64,000 nt of DNA from JABAAI01 sp965261955 (GCA_965261955.1 CBDHEM010000071.1:620001-684000); one strand, 5' to 3'. Counted from the first letter of the stretch, positions 1 through 9,905 are shown. Notes: generated by a model not told the origin, from the sequence alone. Translations and numbers: made by a program.

Positions 1-866
1 TGTAATCCATCACGAGATTGACCAAGAAGGCGTTGTAAAGTGGATACCTCTATCTCGTTTTCTTTTTTTCCTAGACTGTATAAAGATTGCTTTAAACGCA
101 TGGTGGCTTTACCCGTTGGAGCCGTTAGTACAATGCGACTTTGAGGGTACAATGACTGAAAAGCAGATAAGAAGTGAGCAATTGTCGTGGTTTTTCCTGT
201 ACCTGGACCTCCACTGATAATAAAAAAAGAAGAACCTAATGCCATAAAAACACCTAGCTTTTGATAATCGATATCATCCCCATTAACTGTACGAATACCT
301 CCACTTTCTATATCTTGGTTTTTAGAAAGAGTATGAAATTTTGTTTGGCTTTGTAAGAAAAGTTTTTCTACAATGGCCTTCCCTTCTTTGATGTTTTTTA
401 TGTCCCATGGCTTGTTTTTGAGATATAAAAGAAATTTAGCAACTTCTCTTTCATAAGAATAATAGCGATAGAGATAGATCCTATTTTTTTCCCACACGAT
501 TGGACGTATTTCTTCCTCTGGACGAATTGTGACAATAGGAGATAACGAAAGCCAATCACGATACTCTCCTGATAAAAACATTTTATATTCTTCTTCAGGT
601 TCTAAAAAAGCAATCGATAGAAATGTCTGCTCAAGCCCTTCCCCTTCTTTTTTTAGTGTGGGCCAAATTTCTAGAGCGGGCAACTTTTCTAAGTCAAGAC
701 AAACATGCTCATTGCGTACATGATAGGAAAGGAAACGACAGAGTGACGCACCTATCTTTTTTTTGTGTATGACATTCCCTTCTTGCCCAAGAGCTTTATC
801 ATCAGAAAGGTCACAAAGCTGCATCATGGCCTTGGCAAAATAAAGGTCTAGGGCTTCATAAAACAT
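1..866 (-). CDS. recD: RecD, exodeoxyribonuclease V alpha subunit (3' part outside window)
   Basis: The frame is open from an ATG at 866 down to base 1, giving about 288 N-terminal residues; the rest lies left of the window. RecD is the 5'-3' helicase of RecBCD, which processes double-strand breaks. The visible part has an N-terminal domain of about 200 residues, then the Walker A region SGGPGTGKTTTIAHFL and the following TAPTGKATMRL segment that is typical of RecD and related SF1B helicases. It is divergent from recB, with about 125 bp between the two starts, which fits a joint function. RecC is not in the window. The call is confident; only the C-terminal motifs are unseen. Confidence 0.9.
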   Translation of the reverse strand, partial: MFYEALDLYFAKAMMQLCDLSDDKALGQEGNVIHKKKIGASLCRFLSYHVRNEHVCLDLEKLPALEIWPTLKKEGEGLEQTFLSIAFLEPEEEYKMFLSGEYRDWLSLSPIVTIRPEEEIRPIVWEKNRIYLYRYYSYEREVAKFLLYLKNKPWDIKNIKEGKAIVEKLFLQSQTKFHTLSKNQDIESGGIRTVNGDDIDYQKLGVFMALGSSFFIISGGPGTGKTTTIAHFLSAFQSLYPQSRIVLTAPTGKATMRLKQSLYSLGKKENEIEVSTLQRLLGQSRDGL

Positions 867-990
867 AAATAGATAGGGGCAAAGAGATAGAATATTGAGG
901 CAATTGTTTTTGCATATTTTTTTGAAAAAAATAGACACTAAAATGAATATAACAATATATGCCTAGGTTTCTTTGGTTTACAAAACAAAT

Positions 991-3900
991 ATGGGAAAAG
1001 AAAATAAGACTTTTGATGTACTCACTTTACCATTGGAGGGTCGACATCTAATAGAGGCATCTGCTGGAACAGGAAAAACATTTACGATTACACGTCTTTT
1101 TTTACGCCTCATTATAGAAGGGCGCCATATTTCTCAAATTGTTGTTGTCAGCTTCACCAATGCAGCAGTGAGTGAACTTCGAGAACGTATTCGTAAGACT
1201 CTCACCAACACACTAGCTTATTTAAGAAATCAGGAAGAAAACATAGAAGCTGATATAAGCAAGATACTAGAATACTATCCTAAAAAAAATAACACACTGG
1301 CCAAATTAGAAATAGCTCTGAAGCAATTTGATAGCATTCATGTCTATACAATTCATGCTTTCTGTAAACATTTGTTAGAAGAACAACCTTTCACCAGTGG
1401 TGTATTAGCAATTAAAGAAACCTCCCCAAATGATTACCATATAGCTCGGGAAACCATACTAGACTATTGGCGAAAGTATATTCAAAACTCTCCAAAAGAA
1501 TTTTTAGAATACCTTATCCAAATAGATTTTACCGCTGAGGATTGGGTCTCGTTTTTCACAGCAAGCTCACACTATAGTGATTGGAATTTATCTTTAAAAA
1601 AGAAAAAACAGCAAAATGGAAAGGCACACACTATAATAAATCATGCGGTCATTCAACAGGAAGAAAAGGTCCTAAAAGAACAAATCAAAAGGTGCCAAAA
1701 AGCTTTTTCGGATCTTCAAAAAAAATGGTCTCAAGAAAAGAATACAATCACTAGTCATTTTACAGAACATAAGAAAGTAAATCGCCTTCAAAAAGGAACG
1801 CTAGCCAGCCTATTAGCTAGTTTAGAAAAATACTTCCAAAAAGAAGCTTTTTCCTTATTCGATAAAGAATTCAGAGACCTTATCACTCGCTTTTATAAAA
1901 AGGAAACAAGCGTAGCACTTTCTGATGGCTCCTCTTCTTATCTTTGGGAAGATTACAGAAAAAGTTATAACAAACTGCTCATTTTATTGAGGGAGCATCT
2001 ACTCTTTCTTTTTTTTGGATTAAAAAAAGAATATAAAGAAAGTATATATAAAAAAAAGGGAAAACTAGGGCTCCTCTCTTATAATGACCTTATCTATAAG
2101 GTTCACCAGAATATTTGTTCCCTATCCACAGAAAACGCTATGTTGGAAAGAATCAGAAAAAAATATCGCATCGCCATGATCGATGAATTCCAAGACACAG
2201 ATACACTTCAAATAGAAATTTTTGACAAAATTTTTGATAAGGCCGGCTGGGGTCTCTTTGCTATCGGAGATCCCAAGCAATCCATCTATTCTTTTCGTGG
2301 AGGGGATATCGGTAATTATCAAAAGTGGAAAATGAAAACAAACTCATTATTTAGCTTATCAAAAAATTATAGAAGCACACCACGACTTATGGAAGGCATT
2401 CAAGCTATCTACACAAATCACACATCTTCCCCATTTCATGATCTGAATTTAGAATATTTCCCAGTCAAAGCGGCTATAAAGCAAGAAGAAAATCATCTAA
2501 AATGGAAATGGGAAGCGCAAAAAAAAATAGCGAAAAAAACAGAAGAAATTCCTTTGCAATTTATTTTATCTGACGCAAGTTCAGATAAAGCTTCAGGCGA
2601 TAACATCAATGATGAGAAAAGGAAATACGTTGCAGAGCGTATTACGGAAGAGATATCTCATCTCATGGAACTAGCTAAGAAAAACGAATTATGTCATAAA
2701 AATCAGCCATTATGTGTATCTGATATTTGCGTGCTTGTTGCAAAAAATAAACAAGGGCTTCTCATACAAGAAGCCCTCCAAAAGAAAAATATTCCTAGCA
2801 CACTTTCGATGGAAGAAAGTGTCTTTTTTTCAAAAGAGGCCCTTGATTTACTCACAATTTTTCAAGTCATATTGAACGAACGACGTGCTTTCGGTATAAA
2901 AATGGCAATCAGTACAGAACTTTGGGGCTATACAGTTCAAGATATTCAGGATCTTTTTTTAAGTGAAAGTGAAAAAAATAACGTCTTCAAGCGCTTACAC
3001 AATTATAAAAAAAATTGGGAAAAGAAGGGTTTTATGTCTATGTTTCGTGACTGGTTTTATGGGGAAGGATTGTATTCTGATCTACTCAGACGAAAAAGCG
3101 GAGAGCGTTCCCTGACAAATATATTACATATTGCCGAACTCATACACATAAATGACGAAAGACAACCGCAAAAGAATATTGAATTTCTCCAAAACGAAAT
3201 ACACAAAGCACAACTCAATCCTAGAGGTGATGAAATAACTAGATTACGTACAGAAAGCAATCGTGATGCCGTACAAATATTAACGATACACGCAAGCAAG
3301 GGTCTTGAATTTCCCATTGTTTTTTGTCCATACCTATGGGATTTTAAAGCAAAAACAAAACCAAAAGAAACCTTTCACTATTACGATAAAGAAAAAGGGC
3401 AACATATTCTAACTCCTCATTTCCTACAAAAAGTTTTAGAATATCCCCTTTTACTATCCAAAGAAATAGTACAAAGTAAATTTGTTTTCCAAAAAAAAGA
3501 AATCACCAGCCTAAGTGATCTAAAGGAAGTGCACAAAATAAAAGTTTTTTGTGAACAACTACGACTCATCTATGTGGGAATAACGAGGGCTAGCGAACGT
3601 CTCTATATTTATTGGGAAAAGAATAAAGAAAAATCTCCAGCATCATATTTATTCTCAGGTGGGAAAGAGGACAAAAAAACACTGGAAGAACAAATACAAG
3701 ATATAGCGACTATATGTCCGGAAGGTATTTTTGTACGCCCAGAGAAAGGAAGAGATACAAAAAAAGAGATTACACACAAAGCAGAAGGCCTGTCAAATTA
3801 TCCTAATCGTTCTCAAGAGCAGCCATCTTCCCTAGAAGTCAATACATACCAAGCACAACCCCCTTCTCTTAAACGAAAACTATATAGTTTTACTTCTCTT

Positions 3901-4800
3901 ACCCGTTTTCAGAGGGAGTGGGAGCTATCGAATACATACAATAAATACAATCAAATGCCCTCATATTCACTTGATACTAGGCAAAAAGAACAGGATCAAG
4001 TGAAAATCAAAAATACTTCAAAAAATATATTTACCTTCCCTAAAGGATCTCAAGCAGGGTTGTTCTTTCACGAATTCTTGGAGAAAATGAATTTCAAAAA
4101 AAACCATTCTGAAAATACAAGAGATCAAAATTTCACGATAAAAAAAAAGATCAAAATACTTTTAGCTAAATATAATTTTGATGTAAATTGGCAAAACTGC
4201 ATCAAACAGCATCTACAATTATTACTAAAAATCCAACTTTTACCAGAAAAAAAATTTTGTATAGGAAATATATGCTCTAAAAAATGTTTACCAGAACTAG
4301 AATTTTCTTTTGACTTGAATTTCAAAAATAAATACACTTCTGTTCAAAAAAAAACATCTTCTTCTTTTTTAGAAAGGATGCAGACCCTTTTCTGGAGAGG
4401 AGATACCTTTCTCTTCGCAGAACAATATTTACATGGCTTTATCGATCTTGTATTTGAACACGATGGAAAGTTCTATATAATAGACTGGAAATCAAATCAC
4501 TTAGGAAGTGACTTTGAGAATTACAATCACCAAAATCTAAAAGTAAATATAGAAAAATCTTTTTATGATTTGCAATATTATATATATACAGATGCTCTCT
4601 CCCGTTATTTAAGCTGGCGTGTACCAAATTATGATTATGAAAAACACTTCGGAGGCGTTTTTTATATCTATCTTCGAGGTATTCATCTAAGCAAAAATAC
4701 AGGTATTTATTTTGACCGGCCTTCTAAAACAGAGCTTACTTCTTTCCGCACTCTATATCATAAAAAAGAAAACAAGACAGCTCGCTTGAATTTTTCATGA
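991..4800 (+). CDS. recB: RecB, exodeoxyribonuclease V beta subunit (helicase-nuclease)
   Basis: About 1269 residues, the usual size of RecB. Visible in order: Walker A EASAGTGKT near residue 25, Walker B IDEFQDTD near 397, motif III GDPKQSIYSFRG near 425, motif V TIHASKGLEF near 765, motif VI YVGITRASERL near 860, and the C-terminal nuclease site with GFIDLVFEHDGKFYIIDWKS near 1150-1168, followed by DLQYYIYTDAL. These are the SF1A helicase and RecB-type nuclease motifs, so both activities should be intact. I chose the ATG at 991; an in-frame TTG at 973 is possible, and neither has a clear Shine-Dalgarno sequence. The TGA stop overlaps the first bases of a MITE-like repeat. Confidence 0.95.
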   Translation: MGKENKTFDVLTLPLEGRHLIEASAGTGKTFTITRLFLRLIIEGRHISQIVVVSFTNAAVSELRERIRKTLTNTLAYLRNQEENIEADISKILEYYPKKNNTLAKLEIALKQFDSIHVYTIHAFCKHLLEEQPFTSGVLAIKETSPNDYHIARETILDYWRKYIQNSPKEFLEYLIQIDFTAEDWVSFFTASSHYSDWNLSLKKKKQQNGKAHTIINHAVIQQEEKVLKEQIKRCQKAFSDLQKKWSQEKNTITSHFTEHKKVNRLQKGTLASLLASLEKYFQKEAFSLFDKEFRDLITRFYKKETSVALSDGSSSYLWEDYRKSYNKLLILLREHLLFLFFGLKKEYKESIYKKKGKLGLLSYNDLIYKVHQNICSLSTENAMLERIRKKYRIAMIDEFQDTDTLQIEIFDKIFDKAGWGLFAIGDPKQSIYSFRGGDIGNYQKWKMKTNSLFSLSKNYRSTPRLMEGIQAIYTNHTSSPFHDLNLEYFPVKAAIKQEENHLKWKWEAQKKIAKKTEEIPLQFILSDASSDKASGDNINDEKRKYVAERITEEISHLMELAKKNELCHKNQPLCVSDICVLVAKNKQGLLIQEALQKKNIPSTLSMEESVFFSKEALDLLTIFQVILNERRAFGIKMAISTELWGYTVQDIQDLFLSESEKNNVFKRLHNYKKNWEKKGFMSMFRDWFYGEGLYSDLLRRKSGERSLTNILHIAELIHINDERQPQKNIEFLQNEIHKAQLNPRGDEITRLRTESNRDAVQILTIHASKGLEFPIVFCPYLWDFKAKTKPKETFHYYDKEKGQHILTPHFLQKVLEYPLLLSKEIVQSKFVFQKKEITSLSDLKEVHKIKVFCEQLRLIYVGITRASERLYIYWEKNKEKSPASYLFSGGKEDKKTLEEQIQDIATICPEGIFVRPEKGRDTKKEITHKAEGLSNYPNRSQEQPSSLEVNTYQAQPPSLKRKLYSFTSLTRFQREWELSNTYNKYNQMPSYSLDTRQKEQDQVKIKNTSKNIFTFPKGSQAGLFFHEFLEKMNFKKNHSENTRDQNFTIKKKIKILLAKYNFDVNWQNCIKQHLQLLLKIQLLPEKKFCIGNICSKKCLPELEFSFDLNFKNKYTSVQKKTSSSFLERMQTLFWRGDTFLFAEQYLHGFIDLVFEHDGKFYIIDWKSNHLGSDFENYNHQNLKVNIEKSFYDLQYYIYTDALSRYLSWRVPNYDYEKHFGGVFYIYLRGIHLSKNTGIYFDRPSKTELTSFRTLYHKKENKTARLNFS

Positions 4801-4907
4801 GGCTGTTGGAAAATGTAAATCATTGCAAATAGAGCGCTATGAAACGCTAATTTAAAGCATTTTTAGAAGATTAACTTCCTGTTTTTTTGTTTTTTACAAC
4901 AGTCCCA
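4799..4907. repeat. MITE-like palindromic repeat, copy 1
   Basis: Its ends are GAGGCTGTTGGAAAATG and, inverted, TGGGACTGTTGTAAAAAA. It shares an internal block (AAATGC, AAATtAGCG, TTTCATAGCGCTCTATTTGCAAT when read on the minus strand) with copies 4, 5, 6 and 8. The recB stop codon lies within its left end, so it may have been inserted at the gene's end and may also act as a transcription stop. Confidence 0.7.
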
Positions 4908-4969
4908 TTCTATAAAAAAAAATTATAAAAAAGAACAATATATTGAATGAGATGACCACTCAGTTCTTC

Positions 4970-5001
4970 TTCTCCATAGATTCTCCATAGATTCTCCATA
5001 G
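4970..5001. repeat. 11-bp direct repeat, three copies
   Basis: The unit TTCTCCATAGA occurs at 4970-4980 and 4981-4991, with a near-complete third copy at 4992-5001, followed by looser echoes (GTCGTATAG, TTCGCATAG). It lies in the gap between recB and ilvB. I see no coding potential here; further right, 5092-5111 can form a 7-bp perfect hairpin (TTCTAAC/GTTAGAA). Confidence 0.7.
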
Positions 5002-5259
5002 CTGTCGTATAGCTTTCGCATAGATTGCACACAAAAAATATTCATATACCCGCACAAAGCTCATTTGACCAATGCACACCTGAACAAATTATTCTAACAA
5101 AAAGGTTAGAAATTTATTTTACTAACGTCAAGCTCTCTTATTATGAACGAGATCAATATAAAAGAATTTCCTCTCCATAAACATACACCCGATATACACC
5201 CACTTGATCCCATCAATAAACATAGAATGAATTTCAGGCAAAGTACAAATCTAGTTGAC

Positions 5260-5282
5260 AAATCCCCTCTTCAAGGGGATTT
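5260..5282 (+). promoter_or_regulatory. Hairpin covering the candidate ilvB ribosome binding site
   Basis: AAATCCCCT at 5260-5268 and AGGGGATTT at 5274-5282 form a perfect 9-bp stem with a CTTCA loop. The 3' arm contains AGGGGA, the only Shine-Dalgarno-like sequence upstream of the ATG at 5290. If translation starts there, the stem would hide the site, which would allow control of ilvB at the RNA level. If translation starts at 5143, the hairpin is simply inside the gene. Confidence 0.4.
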
Positions 5283-5289
5283 CATCAGA

Positions 5290-7002
5290 ATGATGGAGAG
5301 GACCGGTGCAAAATTGATGATCGATCTACTCCAATCCCATGGAGTAGATCTTGTTTTTGGCTACCCGGGAGGGGCTATATTACCCTTCTATGACGAGCTA
5401 TATCATTCCGACATACGGCATATATTGGTTAGGCATGAGCAAGGGGCCGTACATATGGCTGAAGGTTATGCTCGTACAACAGGGAGGCCCGGTGTTGTTG
5501 TCGTGACTAGTGGCCCGGGTGCCACAAATGTGGTCACTGGACTTTGTGATGCAAAAATGGACTCTATTCCTATTTTTGTAATTACCGGCCAAGTCCCCAC
5601 AGCTTCTATCGGTTCAGATGCTTTCCAAGAGGCTGATATTTATGGTATATCTATTCCCATAACAAAATACAATGCATTGATCAAATCTGCTGATGACCTA
5701 GCGCAAGCCTTTGAAGACGCTTGGGTACTATGTACAAATGGAAGACCGGGGCCGGTTCTTTTGGACTTCCCAAAAGATGTGCAGACACAAGCCACAAAAG
5801 TTCTTACAGCCAAACCTTCGGTGGCTAACCGCTTTGTACAGAATTCGAAGATAGAAGGAAACCTTTCTGATTTCGCAAAAGCCCTAAATAAAGCACAGCG
5901 CCCTCTTTTGATGGTGGGAGGTGGTGCCATAAATGCAAATGCCGCAAAAGAAGTGCAGGCTATTGCTGAAAAAGCAATGGTGCCTGTATGTTGTACTTTA
6001 ATGGGGTTAGGGGCACTCCCCGGTACACATATCCTTTCTCTAGGAATGCCCGGTATGCATGGTACAGCCTATGCTAACAAAGCTATACTAGAGTGTGATT
6101 ACCTTCTTTCTTTGGGAACCCGGTTTGATGATCGCGTAGCTGGTGACGCTAAACAATTTGCAAAACAAGCGGTGCGTGCTCATATTGATATTGACGGAGC
6201 AGAAATCAATAAGCGAGTCAAAGTAGACCTCTTTCTACAAGGCCATCTGAAAACTGTCTTACAAGAGTTAATGCCACATATTGTAAAACAAAATCGTACC
6301 ACATGGCTGAAATATTTGGAAGAGTATAAAAAAGAATATCCCATCGAGAAAGAATATGAAGTCAGTACAGAGTCTATTAAGCCACAACCCGTAATTCAAG
6401 AGCTTTTTAGGCTCACAAAGGGAAATACTATCGTATCCACAGATGTGGGACAGCACCAAATGTGGGTCGCACAACACTATCATTTTATTGGCCCGAATCG
6501 CTGGTTAACAAGTGGAGGCTTGGGGACAATGGGCTATGGTCTTCCGGCAGCCATTGGGGCACAATTTTCTAAACCGGATGAACTTGTTATTTGTGTAACG
6601 GGTGATGGCTCTTACCAAATGTGTATTCAAGAGTTAGCAACAATCCGCCAATATAATCTCCCTGTAAAAATACTCCTTCTCAATAATAACTTCTTAGGTA
6701 TGGTACGCCAATGGCAAGAGCTCTTTTTTGACGAAAGGTTTTCTGAGTCAGAATGGCAATACAACCCCGATTTTGTAAAACTAGCAGAAAGCTATCATAT
6801 CCCCGGGAAGCGTATACTCAAACCAGAAGAAACGGATGAAGGTCTTGAATTTTTGTTGAAAAATGCAAAGGAGCCCGCATTACTGGAAGTTGTGATCCCT
6901 GCTGAAGAAAAAGTCTTTCCGATGATCCAAGCCGGAAAAGATCAAAAAGACATCATACTATTCCGTGATATTAAAGAGAAACTACTGAAAAATAAAACCT
7001 AA
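5290..7002 (+). CDS. ilvB: Acetolactate synthase, large (catalytic) subunit
   Basis: Thiamine-diphosphate enzyme that condenses two pyruvates, or pyruvate and 2-oxobutyrate, in valine/leucine/isoleucine synthesis. Family marks: TGAKLMIDLL at the N-terminus, VFGYPGGAILPFYDEL, the catalytic glutamate in RHEQGAVHMAEGYAR, GPGATN, and the ThDP/Mg site GDGSYQMCIQELATIRQ ending in LLNNN. The C-terminal WQELFF and PALLEV segments are also normal. The frame is open from an ATG at 5143, which would add 49 residues not expected in this family. I prefer 5290 because it has AGGGGA about 10 bases upstream and matches the usual N-terminus. The regulatory subunit ilvN is about 35 kb away at 42266, so the two are not one operon. 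Confidence 0.93.
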   Translation: MMERTGAKLMIDLLQSHGVDLVFGYPGGAILPFYDELYHSDIRHILVRHEQGAVHMAEGYARTTGRPGVVVVTSGPGATNVVTGLCDAKMDSIPIFVITGQVPTASIGSDAFQEADIYGISIPITKYNALIKSADDLAQAFEDAWVLCTNGRPGPVLLDFPKDVQTQATKVLTAKPSVANRFVQNSKIEGNLSDFAKALNKAQRPLLMVGGGAINANAAKEVQAIAEKAMVPVCCTLMGLGALPGTHILSLGMPGMHGTAYANKAILECDYLLSLGTRFDDRVAGDAKQFAKQAVRAHIDIDGAEINKRVKVDLFLQGHLKTVLQELMPHIVKQNRTTWLKYLEEYKKEYPIEKEYEVSTESIKPQPVIQELFRLTKGNTIVSTDVGQHQMWVAQHYHFIGPNRWLTSGGLGTMGYGLPAAIGAQFSKPDELVICVTGDGSYQMCIQELATIRQYNLPVKILLLNNNFLGMVRQWQELFFDERFSESEWQYNPDFVKLAESYHIPGKRILKPEETDEGLEFLLKNAKEPALLEVVIPAEEKVFPMIQAGKDQKDIILFRDIKEKLLKNKT

Positions 7003-7109
7003 AGTCAGAGTTTAATTTTTTTATCCTTTGCTAAATAAAAATTGATAAATAAAAATAAATCTAAATGCAAAGATTGGCATGCTACCTTTTTTCAATATAA
7101 AAACTGATT

Positions 7110-8057
7110 ATGGTCTCTAATTCATTACCTAGTTATCTAACTTGGAAGGGTCTCCAATCCTACGTCCATTTTTATTGGCCTATATGTGTATCTTGGTTCA
7201 CAGCAAATAGAAAGATTTCTGCCGGACTTATTTTTTGGCTCTTCATGATAATTTTGGGTAATTATGCTATTTTTGCAGCTAGAGGTTCAGATATTCCTAC
7301 GGTAATCCGTCTGCCCGTTCTTTTACGAAATGCCGAGGGTATTGAGAAGGGAGCCCAGGTATCCGTTCGAGGTGTTCATATAGGTCATGTAGAGTCTCTC
7401 ACCTATGTTGACCTCAATGATAAAGAAGAAGTGATCCCTTTTGATAAAGTGAATAGTAAAAACTCATACGGACAAGGAGTCATTATAATCTTATCTATTG
7501 ACCGCAAGCTTACTTTCTATCCAAACTATCGAGTCATTAGCAAGCGAAGCACCATATTGGCTGGAAAAAAGATTGAAATATTAACCGGCAATAGTCCAGC
7601 AGAAGGTTGGGAAGAGCCAAAGGTTGGGCAACAATTCCCTTGGAGAGGAGAAATTGATTGGGGAAAAAAAGTCTCTGTTCTAGAGCTTGACTACTGGGAA
7701 GCCCAAGCTATCCGCAGTGAAGCTATAATCTCAAAAAAAGCACACCTAGTTAGGGTGAGCAATTATGATGATCCTCTTTATCTCTTTGCCAGTGTGATGC
7801 ATGAAAATAAGGACAACTTCTTTCATGGTTTACAAAATGTACACGACATTACCCATAAAATAAACACAGGAATGGGTACAATTGGTAAACTTCTGAATAG
7901 ACCAGAAATAGATGATAAGCTAAACAATCTCCTCAAAGAATTTATTTACTTTACGGGAGAAGCTCGAGATGGTTTGGAGAGCTTACGCGAATCAGATAGT
8001 GCTGTTCGTTTTTTATTTGTGGCTTTCACCTTAGCGACATGGAGTATTGGAAGGTAA
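7110..8057 (+). CDS. MCE/MlaD-domain lipid-binding protein (first copy)
   Basis: 315 residues. One membrane helix near residues 36-58 (GLIFWLFMIILGNYAIFAA) is followed by an MCE domain, seen as LLRNAEGIEKGAQVSVRGVHIGHV and, later, LAGKKIEILTG. MlaD proteins form rings that bind phospholipid for an Mla-type ABC transporter between the inner and outer membrane. The C-terminal part is helical (LQNVHDITHKINTGMGTIGKLLN), resembling the tail of other MCE proteins. The ATPase gene follows 51 bp downstream and a second MCE gene after that, so this looks like one transport operon. The roughly 35-residue N-terminal extension before the helix is longer than usual. The substrate is inferred from the family, not shown. 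Confidence 0.85.
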   Translation: MVSNSLPSYLTWKGLQSYVHFYWPICVSWFTANRKISAGLIFWLFMIILGNYAIFAARGSDIPTVIRLPVLLRNAEGIEKGAQVSVRGVHIGHVESLTYVDLNDKEEVIPFDKVNSKNSYGQGVIIILSIDRKLTFYPNYRVISKRSTILAGKKIEILTGNSPAEGWEEPKVGQQFPWRGEIDWGKKVSVLELDYWEAQAIRSEAIISKKAHLVRVSNYDDPLYLFASVMHENKDNFFHGLQNVHDITHKINTGMGTIGKLLNRPEIDDKLNNLLKEFIYFTGEARDGLESLRESDSAVRFLFVAFTLATWSIGR

Positions 8058-8108
8058 GTTGATAATCTACTTTTCGCATCAAAAAATAAAGCAAGCCATT
8101 CTGCAAAA

Positions 8109-8909
8109 ATGACTACAAATTCTAATATTATCGTAGAGCTTAAAGATATCCACAAATCCTTCGGCACCCGTGATATATTACGCGGGCTGAATATTCAAGT
8201 ACGCAAAGGAGAAACAATGGTTTTTTTGGGTGGTTCGGGCACAGGTAAATCCGTTAGCATACGCCATATTGTGGGACTTCTTGAACCTGACCGAGGCCAA
8301 ATTTTGGTCCGGGGTGAAGAAATGAGCTATTGTGATGATAAAACACGCTCTCGCCTACGCTCTTACATGGGTGTTTTATTTCAGAGTGGTGCTTTGATAA
8401 ATTGGCTTTCCGTTTATGAGAACGTAGCGCTCCCTCTTCGAGAACTACAATTGGCAAACGAAGACGAAATACATCGTCGCGTTGTGGAAAAACTACGTTG
8501 GCTAAGCCTAATGCCAGCAAAAGACCTCTTACCAGGAAACATCTCAGGTGGTATGAAAAAACGAGCTGGTTTGGCTAGAGCCCTAGTCACTAATCCTGAA
8601 TTGCTCCTTTATGATGAGCCAACTTCTGGCCTGGATCCGGTCATGAGTCAAGTTTTTAACGAATTAGTTGTACGCACAAAAAAAGATATGGGGGTTACGC
8701 AAATCATCGTAACCCACGACATGAGATCTGCCTACTATATTGCAGATAGGATTACTTTTTTGTATAAGGGTAGGGTGTTATATGTGGGAACGCCAGATGA
8801 AATCCGTAATTCTTCTAATGAAACAATTCAACAATTTATAACTGGTAGTACCAGTGGCCCTATCGACTTAGATTCTGATGATCCCACTGCAAAGAAAAAA
8901 ATCGGATAG
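8109..8909 (+). CDS. mlaF: ABC transporter ATP-binding protein, MlaF type
   Basis: 266 residues, a single ABC domain. Walker A is GGSGTGKS, the Q-loop lies in MGVLFQSGALINWLSV, the signature is SGGMKKRAGLARAL, Walker B is LLLYDEPTSGLDP, and the switch histidine is in VTHDM. The FQSGAL and SGGMKKR variants are those of the MlaF group, which powers retrograde or anterograde phospholipid transport. It sits between two MCE protein genes. No MlaE-like permease is encoded in this window, so the membrane partner must be elsewhere or be unusual. Symbol given by family resemblance. Confidence 0.88.
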   Translation: MTTNSNIIVELKDIHKSFGTRDILRGLNIQVRKGETMVFLGGSGTGKSVSIRHIVGLLEPDRGQILVRGEEMSYCDDKTRSRLRSYMGVLFQSGALINWLSVYENVALPLRELQLANEDEIHRRVVEKLRWLSLMPAKDLLPGNISGGMKKRAGLARALVTNPELLLYDEPTSGLDPVMSQVFNELVVRTKKDMGVTQIIVTHDMRSAYYIADRITFLYKGRVLYVGTPDEIRNSSNETIQQFITGSTSGPIDLDSDDPTAKKKIG

Positions 8910-9023
8910 AAAGGCCTATTGTCTTTAGCAATATTTTCCCTTGGATTCAGAAAACCGGCAGAGAAAAAGGAAATGACAAAGACTCCCTATTCGTACACAG
9001 AGGTGTAGTATTCATTTATTCAG

Positions 9024-9905
9024 ATGAAACTTTCCCAAAATATTCTTATAGGTGCTTTATTTTTTGGAGCGCTCTCTATGCTAGGTTTCTTTACGGTTAT
9101 ATCGGAAGAAGGCCCTTTTGCATCAAAAGGAAAGGAAATAGTCGTCTTTTTTGATAATGCCGATGGTATTAAGGTTGGCTCCTCTGTTACAGTAATTGGG
9201 GTGCGTGGTGGAATAGTCTCATCAATAGATCTTGTGGAAGTTGACAAAAATAGGAAAATGGTGGGTTTCAATACAACGGAAAGCGTTAGTCAGCGAGTCG
9301 CTGTGACCCTTGAACTAAAGAAAGAACTTATCTTTTATGAAAACTATACCATCGACATAAAAAATGCCTCCCTCCTAGGCGGTAAAGTGATTTCCGTTAA
9401 TCCGGGCTCTGCCATAGAACAAATCGAACAAATAGAACAAAAAGGAACAGAAAAGAAGAAAATATCTGATATAAGAAAAAATGATGATATCACAGGGAAT
9501 GAAGACGTTCTCATAAATAAACGCATTCAGGTGCTCTACTTTAGTGTGGGTGGTTTTTCTCGAAGTGCTCTAGAACAACTTATAGAGAGACGTAGTGAGA
9601 AAAGTTTTGTTGAATTACAGGGTAAATCTTCTGGCGATCCAATAGCTGGTCTTGCAGAGCTAATTAGTGAGAATAGAGAAAACGTAAGGAAGACTATACA
9701 AAATATACGCGACATCACCAGTAAAATTAACAAGGGACAAGGCACTTTGGGACAGTTAATTAATGATGATGAGTTACACCGTAATGCCTCCACCCTTGTA
9801 GATGATGCCCAAGTGGTTGCCCGCGAACTAAGAGAAAGTTTGGAAGACCAACGTGAACAGGCCCCCGTAAATAGCTTTATTCGTGCCATGCTCACTGCCT
9901 TTTGA
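9024..9905 (+). CDS. MCE/MlaD-domain lipid-binding protein (second copy)
   Basis: 293 residues. An N-terminal signal anchor (ILIGALFFGALSMLGFFTVI) is followed by an MCE domain: VFFDNADGIKVGSSVTVIGVRGGIV and SLLGGKVISVNPG. The C-terminal half is charged and helical, with IRDITSKINKGQGTLGQLI closely echoing the first MCE protein (7110-8057), so the two are paralogues with different N-termini. Three consecutive IEQ triplets near residues 132-140 come from a 9-bp repeat. It lies 114 bp after mlaF and probably belongs to the same transporter. The two MCE proteins may form a mixed or stacked ring, which is inference. Confidence 0.85.
   Translation: MKLSQNILIGALFFGALSMLGFFTVISEEGPFASKGKEIVVFFDNADGIKVGSSVTVIGVRGGIVSSIDLVEVDKNRKMVGFNTTESVSQRVAVTLELKKELIFYENYTIDIKNASLLGGKVISVNPGSAIEQIEQIEQKGTEKKKISDIRKNDDITGNEDVLINKRIQVLYFSVGGFSRSALEQLIERRSEKSFVELQGKSSGDPIAGLAELISENRENVRKTIQNIRDITSKINKGQGTLGQLINDDELHRNASTLVDDAQVVARELRESLEDQREQAPVNSFIRAMLTAF

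Noticed and set aside
9536..9895. 119-codon antisense ORF in the second MCE gene
   Set aside because: Shadow of a well-supported gene; serine/leucine-rich translation typical of antisense frames.
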